64,000 nucleotides of DNA, taken from NCBI RefSeq assembly GCF_000316115.1, contig NZ_JH993797.1, positions 2,838,486-2,902,485 on the forward strand, in the 5' to 3' direction. This document shows, one piece after another, positions 8,683 through 17,753 of the stretch. How positions within the stretch are numbered: the first letter of the stretch is position 1; each line of letters opens with the position of its first letter. A program made the position numbers and the translations under genes. Below the pieces are notes generated by a model. It saw nothing but the letters and a program-made list of their open reading frames with translations. It did no database searches and was not told the origin of the DNA. Origin of the DNA: Leptolyngbya sp. PCC 7375 (GTDB taxonomy: Bacteria > Cyanobacteriota > Cyanobacteriia > Phormidesmidales > Phormidesmidaceae).

Positions 8683-10518
8683 GTGTCTACAGTTCCCAAT
8701 ACAACTGATCAGCCATCGTCCAGTGAGCGTTCTAGTGAGCACTCACTCAATGGGCATGGTGGCGATAATTCCCGACTAGCCCTAGTTGAAGTAGCGGATG
8801 CGGCCTTAGAAGCAAGACAGCTTGCCGACAAACCGTTGAATGTGACATCAGCCGAGACAAACTATCGCTGGAACCGACGTTATAGTCGTCCAGAACGATT
8901 TGTTGATATCTGGTCATTTTTTCTATCCTTCTTGGGTAAACGCTGGCTTTATAACAAGTCTTGGAGTTACGCCGGAGGCATATCGCCTGAAAAACAGGCA
9001 GCTCGCAGACGCGCTCAAGCCCGTTGGATTCGCCTGACTTTCTTAAACCTTGGGCCAACATTCATTAAATTAGGCCAGCTATTTTCCACTCGTTCTGATT
9101 TATTTCCAACTGAATACGTTGAAGAGCTGTCTAAACTACAGGATCAAGTTCCAGCCTTCAGCTATGAACAAGTCAAGTCAATTATTGAAGATGACTTGGG
9201 GAGGCCCATTGGGGAACTATATCGAACCTTTGACCCAATACCGCTAGCAGCAGCTAGCCTAGGGCAGGTACATCGGGCTCAGCTCCATTCAGGTGAAGAA
9301 ATCGTTGTTAAAGTTCAACGACCTGGCTTGCAACGTCTCTTTCAAATAGACCTTTCGATTTTGAAGGGCATTGCCAATTATTTTCAGAGTCATCCTGAAT
9401 GGGGTAGAGGGCGAGACTGGATCGGCATCTATGAAGAGTGCTGTCGTATTCTTTGGTTAGAAATCGACTTTCTTCACGAAGGTCGCAATGCAGATACCTT
9501 CCGACGTAATTTCCGCGCCATTGATTGGGTAAAAGCCCCTCGTATTTATTGGCGCTACGCATCACGACGAGTATTAACCTTAGAGTATTTGCCAGGCATT
9601 AAGATAAGTCATTACGAGTCTCTAGAAGCTGCAGGCTTAGATCGTCAACAACTAGCCCAATTGGGAGCTCAAGCATACTTGCATCAGCTTCTAAATGATG
9701 GGTTTTTCCATGCCGATCCTCATCCTGGAAATATTGCGGTGAATCCAGATGGTGCTCTAATCTTTTATGATTTTGGCATGATGGGGCAGATCCAACCGCT
9801 TACCCGTGATGGTCTGATGCGGACCTTTATGGGAGTATCTCAGCGAAATGCCGATATGGTAATGGCGTCCCTAATTGACTTAGGTGCGTTAACAGAAACT
9901 GAAGATATGGGGCCTGTGCGTCGCTCGATTCAGTATATTCTGGATAACTTCATGGATAAGCCTTTTGAGGAACAGTCCATTACTGCTATCAGCGACGACT
10001 TGTATGCGGTTGCCTACGATCAACCCTTCCGGTTTCCAGCAACGTTTACATTCGTTATGCGAGCTTTTTCCACATTAGAAGGTGTCGGGAAAGGCTTAGA
10101 TCCAGACTTTAACTTTATGGAAGCCGCAAAACCGTTTGCTAATCAGCTTATGACTAACGTTTCTAATTCTTCTACCAATGGACTGATCGGCGAAATAGGT
10201 CGTCAAGCCGCTCAAGTTGGAAGTTCAGCATTTGGCTTGCCACGGCGAATTGAAGATTCGCTTGACCGGTTGGATCGAGGCGATATTCGGGTAAGAGTAC
10301 GCTCTATTGAAACAGATCGTGCTATACGTCGCCTTAGTAGTGTCAATTTAATGACAAACTACACTCTGCTGTTGGGCACGTTTACTCTGTCAGCTACCCT
10401 TTTGTTAATTAGTCAATTACCATGGGTTGCTTTGGGTATGATATTACCCGCCATTGCTTCGGGAATAGCGTTAGTCCGCGCCTTGATGCGTCTTGGTCGC
10501 ACTGATCGTATGCCTTAG
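8683..10518 (+). CDS. ABC1/UbiB-family atypical protein kinase-like protein
   Basis: This is an AarF/UbiB/ADCK-type atypical kinase of 611 residues. Members of the family support quinone (plastoquinone/prenyl lipid) biosynthesis and are membrane-associated ATPases rather than proven protein kinases. Seen here are the family-specific KLGQ motif in FIKLGQLFSTRSDLFP, the alanine-rich loop AAASLGQVHRA, the lysine strand VVKVQRPG, the catalytic loop HADPHPGNIAV and the metal-binding FYDFGMMG. The C-terminus has two hydrophobic helices (about 555-600). The start is GTG at 8683 with AGGAG upstream. The stop is 11 bases before the PP2C gene, so the two are likely co-transcribed. Confidence 0.92.
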   Translation: MSTVPNTTDQPSSSERSSEHSLNGHGGDNSRLALVEVADAALEARQLADKPLNVTSAETNYRWNRRYSRPERFVDIWSFFLSFLGKRWLYNKSWSYAGGISPEKQAARRRAQARWIRLTFLNLGPTFIKLGQLFSTRSDLFPTEYVEELSKLQDQVPAFSYEQVKSIIEDDLGRPIGELYRTFDPIPLAAASLGQVHRAQLHSGEEIVVKVQRPGLQRLFQIDLSILKGIANYFQSHPEWGRGRDWIGIYEECCRILWLEIDFLHEGRNADTFRRNFRAIDWVKAPRIYWRYASRRVLTLEYLPGIKISHYESLEAAGLDRQQLAQLGAQAYLHQLLNDGFFHADPHPGNIAVNPDGALIFYDFGMMGQIQPLTRDGLMRTFMGVSQRNADMVMASLIDLGALTETEDMGPVRRSIQYILDNFMDKPFEEQSITAISDDLYAVAYDQPFRFPATFTFVMRAFSTLEGVGKGLDPDFNFMEAAKPFANQLMTNVSNSSTNGLIGEIGRQAAQVGSSAFGLPRRIEDSLDRLDRGDIRVRVRSIETDRAIRRLSSVNLMTNYTLLLGTFTLSATLLLISQLPWVALGMILPAIASGIALVRALMRLGRTDRMP

Positions 10519-10529
10519 TTCCTCCCTTT

Positions 10530-11276
10530 ATGCCTAGATGCTTTATGCAACGCTTTTTTGCCGGTTTAACTGATCCAGGATTGCTACGCACTAGTAATCA
10601 AGATGCTTATTACCTGGATGATTTAGGCCGTTTTTTTGTGGTTGCAGATGGCATGGGTGGACATGCTGGTGGTCAAGAGGCCAGTCGTTTAGCAACAGAA
10701 GCTATTTATCAGTATCTGGACAATCATTGGGAGAGTTCAGAGGCTCCCGATGTAATGCTACGCAAGGCGTTTATCGCAGCTAATGACGCTATATTAAAAG
10801 ACCAATATCACTATCCTGAGCGGGCAGATATGGGAACAACTGCCGTAGCGGTGATGTTCCGAGATTGTGACAACTATCCCTGGTGCGCCCACGTCGGTGA
10901 CTCTCGTCTTTATCGCTTACGAGGGGCCAAGCTAGACCAAATTACCACCGATCACACTTGGGTTGCTAAAGCCATCGAAGATGGTGAATTGACTCCCGAT
11001 GAATCTAAGCATCATCCTTGGCGGCATGTGCTTTCCCAGTGTTTAGGCAGAGAAGATTTAAACCGCATCGACATTCAGTCACTGGATGTCTTAGGGGGCG
11101 ATCGACTATTGTTATGCAGCGATGGATTAACTGAGGAGTTGTCTGATCCCCTAATTGCTACCCATTTAAAGAGTATTCGTTCATGCCCAACTGCTGTTGA
11201 ATCTCTGGTTGATGCGGCCAAACAGCGGGGCGGACGGGACAATATTACAGTAGTGGTAGTAGCCTTTCAAGATTAA
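10530..11276 (+). CDS. PP2C-family protein serine/threonine phosphatase (Stp/PrpC type)
   Basis: This is a metal-dependent protein phosphatase of 248 residues. Motifs in order are SNQDAYYLD (metal), VADGMGGHAGG, MGTTAVAV, HVGDSRLYRLR, LLLCSDGLTEEL and GGRDNITVVVV, so all metal-binding aspartates are present. Bacterial relatives dephosphorylate Hanks-type kinase targets. It starts 11 bases after the ABC1 gene; an internal ATG at 10545 (MQRFFAGLTDPG) matches the family N-terminus better and could be the true start. Two Hanks-type kinases lie 1-5 kb downstream on the opposite strand and are candidate counter-enzymes, which is inference. Confidence 0.92.
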   Translation: MPRCFMQRFFAGLTDPGLLRTSNQDAYYLDDLGRFFVVADGMGGHAGGQEASRLATEAIYQYLDNHWESSEAPDVMLRKAFIAANDAILKDQYHYPERADMGTTAVAVMFRDCDNYPWCAHVGDSRLYRLRGAKLDQITTDHTWVAKAIEDGELTPDESKHHPWRHVLSQCLGREDLNRIDIQSLDVLGGDRLLLCSDGLTEELSDPLIATHLKSIRSCPTAVESLVDAAKQRGGRDNITVVVVAFQD

Positions 11277-11364
11277 TTTTCCACTGTAGCACTGTTGCAC
11301 ATAAGGACTCTACAGCAGAAAATTAGGCGTGAATCTCAATGCAATGAGGGTAGAGTGAAGCCAG

Positions 11365-12234
11365 ATGTTTAAAAGTGCACTAGTCTGTACTGATTTTGAG
11401 GATAGTCTCCAACGGCTGATCAAGTTTGTGCCTGATTTAGTTCAGTCTGGCTTAGATACAGTAGTTTTTTTCCATAATGTTTCGATTACAACTGAGCGCG
11501 AAATTCCTCAAGTGAACGATGACGCTGTTGAAGAGGCCAAATTGCAGCTCGCGGCAGCTAATGAAGCTGCACTACCTGATGGCAAGTCAGTTATCGTTGA
11601 TGTTCGTTCGGGGCGTGTCATCAATAATATTGAGAAGGCAGTGCGTTGCTACGATACTGATGTACTGCTTCTGGGGACCCCTACGCGTTCGCTTCTAGCT
11701 GAAAAAATTTTTGGTAGCACAACCACAGGGATTACCAAGCAACTTAATATACCGCTTGTAATTTTAAGACCCCAGTTGGTAGCTACCTATCGTGAGCAAG
11801 AGCTGGCGTTGCGTTGCCAAACTTTATTTACCCATTTATTAATTCCCTACGATGGCAGCAACAGTGCTAAACATCTAGTCTCACGTATCCAAGCAGCAGC
11901 CAAAACCAATGGTTATCCTCAGCAGTGCACACTTTGTTGGGTAATTGATGAGTGTATTCGTGTGGAACTGAGGGAGTCTGAAGAGCAAGTTCAGACTTTA
12001 CTGGCTGAGGTAAAAGCAGACTTAGAGACGTTTGGAATAGAGGTGTTTACTGAGATTCGCCAGGGTGATCCTCAGGGTGAAGTCTTGAAATCAGCAGAGG
12101 TAAATGATATATCTGCGATCGCAATTTGCTCAGGCAGCTCCAAAGGGATTTTAAAGTGGTCGGTCCCAAGCTTTACAAGTGCCATCTTACGTTCTAGTTG
12201 GCATCCAGTCATACATTTTCCCGGCATCAGTTAA
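11365..12234 (+). CDS. Tandem universal stress protein (two UspA domains)
   Basis: The 289-residue product contains two UspA-type alpha/beta domains. Domain 1 (about 1-138) begins FKSALVCTDFEDS and ends VILRPQL, with DVLLLGTPTRS. Domain 2 (about 150-289) begins HLLIPYDGSNSAKH and contains IAICSGSSKGILKWSVPSFTSAILRSS, the region matching the ATP-binding G-2x-G-9x-G-S/T pattern. Domain 1 lacks a clean version of that pattern. Such proteins bind nucleotides or act in stress adaptation, with no fixed reaction. It is convergent with the first Ser/Thr kinase, with 21 bases between the stops. Confidence 0.85.
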   Translation: MFKSALVCTDFEDSLQRLIKFVPDLVQSGLDTVVFFHNVSITTEREIPQVNDDAVEEAKLQLAAANEAALPDGKSVIVDVRSGRVINNIEKAVRCYDTDVLLLGTPTRSLLAEKIFGSTTTGITKQLNIPLVILRPQLVATYREQELALRCQTLFTHLLIPYDGSNSAKHLVSRIQAAAKTNGYPQQCTLCWVIDECIRVELRESEEQVQTLLAEVKADLETFGIEVFTEIRQGDPQGEVLKSAEVNDISAIAICSGSSKGILKWSVPSFTSAILRSSWHPVIHFPGIS

Positions 12235-12255
12235 ATATAAGGGATGGCTCTGTAG

Positions 12256-13776
12256 TTAAGTATCAGATTGCATAGCTTCAAAACTCAAAAGCATCCGAGG
12301 TTTTAAGCTATCGTTTAGCTCCTTTCTAAGGATCTTTTTACTATCTCGAGGACTACCGATTGGAACAATCGTGCGGGCCATCAGGACCCATTCTTTCAGA
12401 AGTTTCTGCTGAGGTATAGCAATGTGTAAACGACGAAAGTTTAGACACTGGTTGGGCGCTTCCTTTGAGAAAAAGAGAATGCGGTAGGCCCCCGCCGCAC
12501 CCAAATGCCATACAAATTTTTGGTTACCAGGATTTTTGAGATCTAGGTAACTAGATAACCATCGTGCTCCATGGGTCTTACTGTAGAACGCTGTAACCCA
12601 AAGAACCATGGGATGGGGATTACGAACACACAGAAAATTATTAGAACTCGTATTACCAACTCGTTGGTTAATTTCTTGCGCAGCCAGCATTGCCCAGAGT
12701 GTAGGCAACTGACGATTGCTCATGTTGAGCAGTTGAGGAAAAACGATTTCGGCAACAGGCGTAGTTTCGGGCCACATCTGTAGTCGACAAAAACGATCTT
12801 CTTCCGAATCGTTGGGTGGGTCCGATTTAGGAACCACCGGCAGCTCTCGCAACGTCCCCCTGATCTGCTTACCCAGATCAATTGAGCGACCAAAACGATT
12901 TTCTAAAGGCGCTAGACTATCCAAAAGATGGCTAACGCTATTAGGTCGTTGCGCCCGATCTTTCGCTAGACAGCGGAGAATCGTATCTTTTAGCACCTTA
13001 GGTAATGCACCATAGGGTGATAACCCATCCAGCGGTATGGGTTCTTGGGAAAGATGGACTTTATACCAACCACCGAACGTATTATTACGAGGGCGCAACG
13101 GCAATGTACCTGTCAGCATCTGGTACATCATTACCCCAAGACTATAAATGTCGGAACGCCGATCCAGCTCTTGTCCCTCCATCTGCTCTGGAGATGCATA
13201 GGCCAACGTTCCCATAAAACTGCTGGTTTGCTCGCTGTTATCAACTTGAATTAATTTCGCGATACCAAAATCCAAAATCTTGACCAGCTCACCCACACTG
13301 GCACTTTGAGTGACCAAGATATTGCTGGGTTTAATATCACGATGAATAATAGGAATAATTTGACCGTTCAGAACGATGCCTTTATGGGCTGTCTCCAGCC
13401 CTAAACAAATCTGGCGAATAAAGTCGAGAAAACGTGGAATAGGCAAAGGAGTTGGGTGAATGACCTGGCCTAAATTTTTTCCCTTCAAATATTCCATAAC
13501 GTAGAAGGGAATCTCGTCATCCGTCACACCATAATCGGTAACCCTGACGACATGCATACTATTGTTTCCTAGCTGAGCACAGGTCATGGCCTCACGCATA
13601 AACCGCTGGGCCATATGCTCATTAAGCAGGGTTTGAGAAAGGAATTTAACAGCAACAGGGACACCTCCGAGGAGCATATCTTCAGCCAAATAGACTTTAC
13701 CCATGGAGCCTTGACCTATTGAGTCCATGAGCTCATAGCGATTGGCGAGTCTGCGACCGAAATTACTGTCTGTCAT
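12256..13776 (-). CDS. Hanks-type serine/threonine protein kinase, copy 1
   Basis: This cytoplasmic Ser/Thr kinase of 506 residues has a full set of catalytic residues: glycine loop GQGSMGKVYL (21-30), Lys44 in VAVKF, catalytic HRDIKPSN (145-152), DFG (169-171) and the activation-segment end TLAYASPEQMEG. There is no transmembrane segment. After the kinase domain (about 14-290) comes a linker of about 45 residues and then a conserved region of about 150 residues (about 330-480) that I cannot name, shared with the neighbouring copy. Codon choice and composition look like the surroundings. The substrate is unknown; the PP2C gene upstream is a possible partner. Confidence 0.93.
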   Translation of the reverse strand: MTDSNFGRRLANRYELMDSIGQGSMGKVYLAEDMLLGGVPVAVKFLSQTLLNEHMAQRFMREAMTCAQLGNNSMHVVRVTDYGVTDDEIPFYVMEYLKGKNLGQVIHPTPLPIPRFLDFIRQICLGLETAHKGIVLNGQIIPIIHRDIKPSNILVTQSASVGELVKILDFGIAKLIQVDNSEQTSSFMGTLAYASPEQMEGQELDRRSDIYSLGVMMYQMLTGTLPLRPRNNTFGGWYKVHLSQEPIPLDGLSPYGALPKVLKDTILRCLAKDRAQRPNSVSHLLDSLAPLENRFGRSIDLGKQIRGTLRELPVVPKSDPPNDSEEDRFCRLQMWPETTPVAEIVFPQLLNMSNRQLPTLWAMLAAQEINQRVGNTSSNNFLCVRNPHPMVLWVTAFYSKTHGARWLSSYLDLKNPGNQKFVWHLGAAGAYRILFFSKEAPNQCLNFRRLHIAIPQQKLLKEWVLMARTIVPIGSPRDSKKILRKELNDSLKPRMLLSFEAMQSDT

Positions 13777-14167
13777 GTAACGCTGTTTTTCTAAGCAAAT
13801 AATACATAGCGTTGGTCCTATTGCTGAGAATAGCGAAAAACCTAAAACACTCAGCTACAGCCACAAATCAACGCATCAAGACCTATGACATCAAGGTCGC
13901 TACTGTAATCACTAGGTTGCTCCGCCCCTTTTCGCTGTAATGCCCCAGGGACACAACTGATAGCTTAGCAATAAAAGTATTTTAGAAAATAGGTGATGGA
14001 AGTGTAGCGCCTTTGCCCCATCTGAAGGGCAACCAGCATGTCAAATCGCAACAAACCAGAATTCCTCCCGATTCGAACTTCACTAGCTTTAAGAACGTTT
14101 TAACTGTTCTTAAAATACCCGTTTTGTCTAACACACCCCCATTCTATAGAGAGCAACAGTGCCAGAT
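13777..14167. other. Intergenic region between the two kinase genes
   Basis: No gene is seen. It should hold the promoter of kinase copy 1 and the end of kinase copy 2. A perfect 9-base inverted repeat (TTTAAGAAC at 14088-14096, GTTCTTAAA at 14106-14114) lies 54 bases after the copy 2 stop and could be a weak terminator or an operator; no T-run follows it on the minus strand. Confidence 0.5.
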
Positions 14168-15628
14168 CTACCAGAGCATCTGAGGCTTTAGATTGGTATT
14201 CAGCTCTTTTCTCAGCATACTTTTACTGTCCTGGGAACTACCTACTGAGATAGTCGTACGTGCCCTCAGCACCCATTCCTTAAGGAGTTTTCGCTGAGGA
14301 GGAGCAATGTGTAAACGGCGAGAATCAACAAATTGGTTAGGAAAGTCTTTAGCGAAAAACAGCACACGATAACTACCGTTTCCCCCTAAATACCAAATGA
14401 TTTTTCCATGGTGAGGGTTTTTAAGATCTAGATAGCTAGATAGCCATCGAGGTCCTTGAACTTTACTGTGAAACGCCGTCACCCATAGGACCATGGGATG
14501 AGGGTTAAGGGTACATAAAAAATTGTTGTAGCCGGTGTTACTAACGCGTTGCTCTATTTCTTGTGCAGATAGCATAACCCACAGTGTAGGCAATTGGCGC
14601 TCGCCCATAGTCAAGAGTTTTGGAAAAACAATCTCAGCAATCGGCTTATCCTTCGGCCATACTTGCTGCCGGTAAAACCGCTCTTCCTCAGACTCTTGTG
14701 GCAGCTCTTCGAGGTCTTTCGCTGACCTTAAAAAGGCTGACATGGGACTGTCAACAGCCCCTTCAAGATGTGCCAGCAAATGGCTAACGCTAGTCGGTCG
14801 CCGGGACCGTTCCTTGGCTAAACACCCCATTACTGCTTCTTTGAGCCGTTGCGGCAATGTGCCATAGGGCGATAACCCATCTAAGGGTGTTGGTTCTTGA
14901 GAACGGTGGGCTTTATACCAGCCTCCAAATGTATTAACCTTCGGACACAATGGCAGCGTACCTGTCAACATCTGGTACATCATGACACCCAAGCTGTAGA
15001 TGTCAGAACGACTATCCAGCTCTTGACCTTCCATCTGCTCTGGTGACGCGTAGGCTAAGGTTCCCAAAAAGCTGCTGGTTTGCTCACTGATACCGGCTTG
15101 CATCAACTTCGCAATACCAAAATCTAAAACCTTGACCAGCTCCCCTACACTGGCACTTTGAGTGACCAGAATATTGCTAGGTTTGATATCTCGATGAATA
15201 ATAGGCACAAGCTGACCATCGAGAATAATGCCTTTATGAGCTGTCTGAAGGCCTAAACAAATTTGTCTAGTAAAATCGAGAAATCGTTTGACTGGTAGGG
15301 GATGAGACTGAATCACTTGGCCCAGATTTTTGCCCTTCAGATATTCCATGACGTAGAACGGCACACCATCATCAGCCACACCATAATCGGTAACTCTGAC
15401 GACATGGATACTGTTATTTCCCAGCTGGGCACAGGTCATGGCCTCATGCATAAATCGCTGGGTCATTTGCTCATTTAGCAGGGTTTGAGCCAAAAATTTA
15501 ACAGCAACCGGCACACCACCAAGCAGCGTGTCTTTGGCCAAATAGACTTTTCCCATGGAGCCTTGGCCTATGGAGTCCATGAGCTCATAGCGATTGGCAA
15601 GTCTACGACCGAAGTTATTGTCTGTCAT
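14168..15628 (-). CDS. Hanks-type serine/threonine protein kinase, copy 2
   Basis: This paralogue of the kinase at 12256-13776 has 486 residues. The kinase domains align without gaps over the first 170 residues, with glycine loop 21-30, Lys44, HRD 145-147 and DFG 169-171, all intact. The linker after the kinase domain is shorter and diverged, while the C-terminal region of about 150 residues (from WPKDKPIAEIVFPKLL onward) is again well conserved with copy 1. This pattern indicates a tandem duplication in which the catalytic and C-terminal regions are held by selection. No membrane helix is present. The 86-bp repeat element lies upstream, so its promoter region is probably short. Confidence 0.93.
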   Translation of the reverse strand: MTDNNFGRRLANRYELMDSIGQGSMGKVYLAKDTLLGGVPVAVKFLAQTLLNEQMTQRFMHEAMTCAQLGNNSIHVVRVTDYGVADDGVPFYVMEYLKGKNLGQVIQSHPLPVKRFLDFTRQICLGLQTAHKGIILDGQLVPIIHRDIKPSNILVTQSASVGELVKVLDFGIAKLMQAGISEQTSSFLGTLAYASPEQMEGQELDSRSDIYSLGVMMYQMLTGTLPLCPKVNTFGGWYKAHRSQEPTPLDGLSPYGTLPQRLKEAVMGCLAKERSRRPTSVSHLLAHLEGAVDSPMSAFLRSAKDLEELPQESEEERFYRQQVWPKDKPIAEIVFPKLLTMGERQLPTLWVMLSAQEIEQRVSNTGYNNFLCTLNPHPMVLWVTAFHSKVQGPRWLSSYLDLKNPHHGKIIWYLGGNGSYRVLFFAKDFPNQFVDSRRLHIAPPQRKLLKEWVLRARTTISVGSSQDSKSMLRKELNTNLKPQMLW

Positions 15629-15754
15629 TGAACGCTGCGCTTCTAAACCAACAATATAGCCACTGCGATTTTTGCAAGGTTGACAGTGCGAGCTTATACA
15701 GCAAGCTCATTCAGCCTTAATTCCCAGTCTAGAGAATTAAGTAGCCAATTTTAC

Positions 15755-15840
15755 CGTTGCTGATTTAGGGGATGAATCGATCTGACAAAATTGCCCCACA
15801 TCAGCATTGTCAGATTAAATCCTCCCGGGGATCAGCAACG
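15755..15840. repeat. 86-bp palindromic dispersed repeat, copy 1
   Basis: The element is bounded by perfect 10-base inverted repeats (CGTTGCTGAT at 15755-15764, ATCAGCAACG at 15831-15840) with a nested perfect 9-base pair (ATCTGACAA 15780-15788, TTGTCAGAT 15807-15815). Its reverse complement aligns along the whole length with 28655-28741, about 80 percent identical with one gap by hand alignment. No coding capacity. It resembles a REP- or MITE-like element. Confidence 0.75.
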
Positions 15841-15964
15841 CCCAAATTTTATTAGCCTTGGTGTCTAAAAACACAATTTGAGAGTTCGACTATCTATCAA
15901 TACATAGGACTAAGCAAACTCCCAGGGCGAATTGATAGCAACTTGAAGAATAGTTGTCATCAGC

Positions 15965-16411
15965 CTAACTCTGATGACGTTCAACGACAGCTTCCATGGT
16001 GCTGGTCAGATGATGACCTGCCATAATGCCTCCGGAGAAATGATATCGATTTGGACTTAGGCGGTAGAGGGTTTCAAACCCGGTGCGCATTTGTCTATCC
16101 TGCAGTGCCCAGTATTGTTGAACAATTGAACTAGGGGCGATCCAACCTTCACCTTCTACTCGTCCAAGGACGCTGTGCTGCAATACAAATGTGTATTGAC
16201 GATCGCCTCTGACAATCCGCCCTTTATACTGCAAGGAAATATCGTCTAATTCTCCATTAGGAAAAATGAGCTTGGTAACCATTGTGAACCAATCATTGCT
16301 ATTCCAAGCAACCAGGATTTTGCCTTTGACAGTTATAGGGAGTAAATCCCTGGCTAGCCAACTCCCTTGAAGGGTCCAGCGTCCTGGCTCAATCAGAAAA
16401 CTGTGACTCAC
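15965..16411 (-). CDS. Conserved cyanobacterial hypothetical protein
   Basis: The 148-residue product starts FLIEPGRWTLQGSW and contains LVAWNSNDWFTMVTKLIFP, YTFVLQHSVLGRVEGEGWI and GFETLYRLSPNRYHFSGGIMAGHHLTSTMEA. I recall very similar proteins across cyanobacteria without a known function. The alternation of short beta-type segments suggests a small beta-barrel (lipocalin-like) fold, which is inference. There is no signal peptide, membrane segment or catalytic signature. The gene is isolated between anmK and kinase copy 2. Confidence 0.75.
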   Translation of the reverse strand: MSHSFLIEPGRWTLQGSWLARDLLPITVKGKILVAWNSNDWFTMVTKLIFPNGELDDISLQYKGRIVRGDRQYTFVLQHSVLGRVEGEGWIAPSSIVQQYWALQDRQMRTGFETLYRLSPNRYHFSGGIMAGHHLTSTMEAVVERHQS

Positions 16412-16592
16412 GTGTTCTCCCTAGTGGTTTGATGAAAATGCGCAATCGAACAATCAACAGTTTATGGATTTGAGACGTTAAACCTTAAAGCTATGAGTGC
16501 ATGTGTTCTCAACCTTAACAGGTATACCCTTACGGAATAGATGAAAACTTATAGCCATGGCTATCGTCACACCGTGCCCTGGGGTTCGGTTG

Positions 16593-17735
16593 TTAGTTGT
16601 TAACGCTATCACCAACTGTATAAATGTTGCCAAGCAGACAAGGCTGACGAGCACCGGTAACAGCAAGGATATTACCTGGATGTTGATGCCAACGCCAATA
16701 TCCTAGGACAGTGAAAGCAATAGCTTCCTTATGACTGCTGCTGATACCAGCAGCAGCAGTAGTCATAAGGTTGACGCTAGGCAATCTAAGCTGAAGCTGC
16801 GATCGCAAATACCCATTTTGACTACCGCCGCCACACAACAAGACCTCATCCGGAAGACAGGGTAGCTGTTGGTAGCTGTCAGCAATAGTCGCAGCCGTAA
16901 AGGCAGTCAAAGTCGATAGAAAATCGGCTTGACTCAGATCAAGTGCCTGAGCCTCTTGCCAACACCGCTGACCATAGTCAGCACCAAATAGTTCCCGTCC
17001 TGTGGATTTTGGAGGAGGCTGCCGAAAAAATGACTGAGCGAGCCACTGATCAATTAAGTGCTGACAAGGGTGCCCTTGGGCTGCCCAGTCACCGTTGTGA
17101 TCATAGGTTAGGTTGCCATCGCTAAACAGGCTCACAGCCCAGTCGATCAGGGCATTACCAGGCCCCGTATCCCAGCCAACAATAGCTGCTGGTGGAGGAC
17201 CCGATCGATCCCAAGGCGGCAGGTAAGTGAGGTTGCCAATACCGCCAATATTTTGTACACAGCGATGGTGCTGAGCATGACTGAGAAGACTAGCATCTAC
17301 CGGGGGCACCAGGGGGGCACCCTGGCCACCAGCTGCAATATCAGCAGCACGAAAGTTACTGATGGTAGGTGTTTGGGTGAGCTCCGCAATTAGCTCTCCA
17401 CGTCCCATTTGCCAGCTATAGCCCATCTGCTGGGCGGTTGGGGGCCGATGATAAACCGTTTGGCCATGGGAAGCAATTAATTCAGCTGTGCCTAAATGGT
17501 TGGCAGCGTTAGCAAAGGCGATCGCAATATCGTCATCCATACCAGCAATATCGGCCATCGCTAAAGGCTTATTAGCGCATACGGCCAGGATGCGATCGCG
17601 CAGAGACGGTGAATAGCCAGCAGTATGAGCCGCCAACAGTTCAACCTCCACCCCATATCCTTTACCTGTTACCTCCACCAGAGCTGCATCAATGCCATCG
17701 ACAGAGGTACCACTCATCAGGCCAATGACTTTCAT
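16593..17735 (-). CDS. anmK: Anhydro-N-acetylmuramic acid kinase
   Basis: AnmK opens and phosphorylates 1,6-anhydro-MurNAc to MurNAc-6-phosphate in peptidoglycan recycling. The 380-residue product has the family N-terminus GLMSGTSVDGIDAALVE, the ASHGQT motif, QNIGGIGNLTYLPP, GWDTGPGNALIDW and LLCGGGSQNGYL, all from the ATP/sugar kinase fold. The length is normal. The start ATG at 17735 is 18 bases after the ktrA stop, so the pair is likely one transcript. No other recycling genes are next to it. Confidence 0.93.
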   Translation of the reverse strand: MKVIGLMSGTSVDGIDAALVEVTGKGYGVEVELLAAHTAGYSPSLRDRILAVCANKPLAMADIAGMDDDIAIAFANAANHLGTAELIASHGQTVYHRPPTAQQMGYSWQMGRGELIAELTQTPTISNFRAADIAAGGQGAPLVPPVDASLLSHAQHHRCVQNIGGIGNLTYLPPWDRSGPPPAAIVGWDTGPGNALIDWAVSLFSDGNLTYDHNGDWAAQGHPCQHLIDQWLAQSFFRQPPPKSTGRELFGADYGQRCWQEAQALDLSQADFLSTLTAFTAATIADSYQQLPCLPDEVLLCGGGSQNGYLRSQLQLRLPSVNLMTTAAAGISSSHKEAIAFTVLGYWRWHQHPGNILAVTGARQPCLLGNIYTVGDSVNN

Positions 17736-17753
17736 ACCCCTACTTACCTAGCT

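Noticed and set aside
16478..16666. 62-residue minus-strand frame overlapping the end of anmK
   Set aside because: It overlaps anmK in another frame, has no recognisable motif and no convincing ribosome-binding site.
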